Position numbers and translations under genes: made by a program. A DNA stretch of 12,410 bases, taken from the NCBI GenBank assembly GCA_031267475.1, contig JAIRZA010000172.1, positions 1 to 12,410 of the forward strand, in the 5' to 3' direction. Position 1 is the stretch's first letter, and each line of letters begins with the position of its first letter. Under the pieces are notes generated by a model. That model had not been told where the DNA came from. It worked only from the letters and a program-made list of their open reading frames with translations, and searched no databases. Of this stretch, positions 12,339 to 12,410 are shown in pieces. The stretch comes from Spirochaetaceae bacterium. Lineage in GTDB: Bacteria; Spirochaetota; Spirochaetia; Treponematales; Breznakiellaceae.

Positions 12339-12410
12339 ATGGGAATCTCTGAAAATATCCAGCGAATCAAAGACGAGATACACGAAGTTTGCCTGCGGAC
12401 AGGGCGAAAT
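12339..12410 (+). CDS. YggS/PLPBP-family protein, 5' end only
   Basis: The first 24 codons of a gene cut by the window edge. The sequence MGISENIQRIKDEIHEVCLR matches the N-terminal helix of the YggS/PROSC (PLPBP) family (typically M.IxENLxxIxxxIxxAxxxAGR), small alanine-racemase-fold proteins that bind pyridoxal 5'-phosphate and affect vitamin B6 and amino-acid homeostasis. The catalytic Lys lies beyond the window, so the call rests on this helix alone. The ATG lies 7 nt after the -10 box, suggesting a leaderless message. Confidence 0.6.
   Translation, partial: MGISENIQRIKDEIHEVCLRTGRN

Overview
The window reads as chromosome from a spirochete, most likely a Treponema-type organism. The pointers are lipoproteins with a relaxed Leu-x-Ser-Cys lipobox, a fused type I 3-dehydroquinate dehydratase/shikimate dehydrogenase (AroDE), a CsgG/LpoB-like domain joined to TPRs in a lipoprotein, a PBP1A-type enzyme with a Cys-containing C-terminal extension, and a long poly-G tract. 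This placement comes from protein character only, not from a marker gene.

Left part (1-3403): a locally triplicated locus of tetratricopeptide (TPR) genes. Each gene starts with almost the same signal peptide. Each is followed by a GC-rich palindromic element (666-704, 1904-1969, 3278-3343) and then a conserved promoter. Gene 1 is a short 4-TPR lipoprotein. Gene 2 is a lipoprotein with a CsgG/LpoB-like domain plus 4 TPRs. Gene 3 has lost the lipobox and the CsgG-like domain through a 445-bp deletion that also breaks the frame, yet it keeps a long open array of nine 102-bp TPR units.

Middle (3404-7174): a tight plus-strand operon of a HIT (Hint-type) protein, an exported protein of unknown function, AroDE and an NFACT/RqcH-family protein that appears to lack its HhH domain. 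The operon is apparently driven by the third copy of the TPR-locus promoter. A hairpin and a 14-G tract separate it from a convergent class A penicillin-binding protein (7269-9866, minus).

Right part (9867-12410): upstream of the PBP gene lies a decayed hicB-hicA toxin-antitoxin module on the minus strand. Divergent from it is a plus-strand operon with a strong promoter, a 90-residue protein resembling the first two helices of the AmiS/UreI channel family, and a PfoR-type PTS_EIIC_2 membrane protein. Then come several perfect hairpins, a doubtful 67-codon ORF, a cluster of short inverted repeats (12113-12285), and the start of a YggS/PLPBP-family gene cut by the window edge.

The most notable patterns are: (1) three unrelated genes (hit, PBP, yggS-like) whose -10 hexamer ends exactly 7 nt before the ATG with no ribosome-binding site, suggesting leaderless transcripts; (2) the hicBA remnant, seen only when two reading frames are combined; (3) the truncated AmiS/UreI-like protein translationally coupled to PfoR; (4) the palindrome families.
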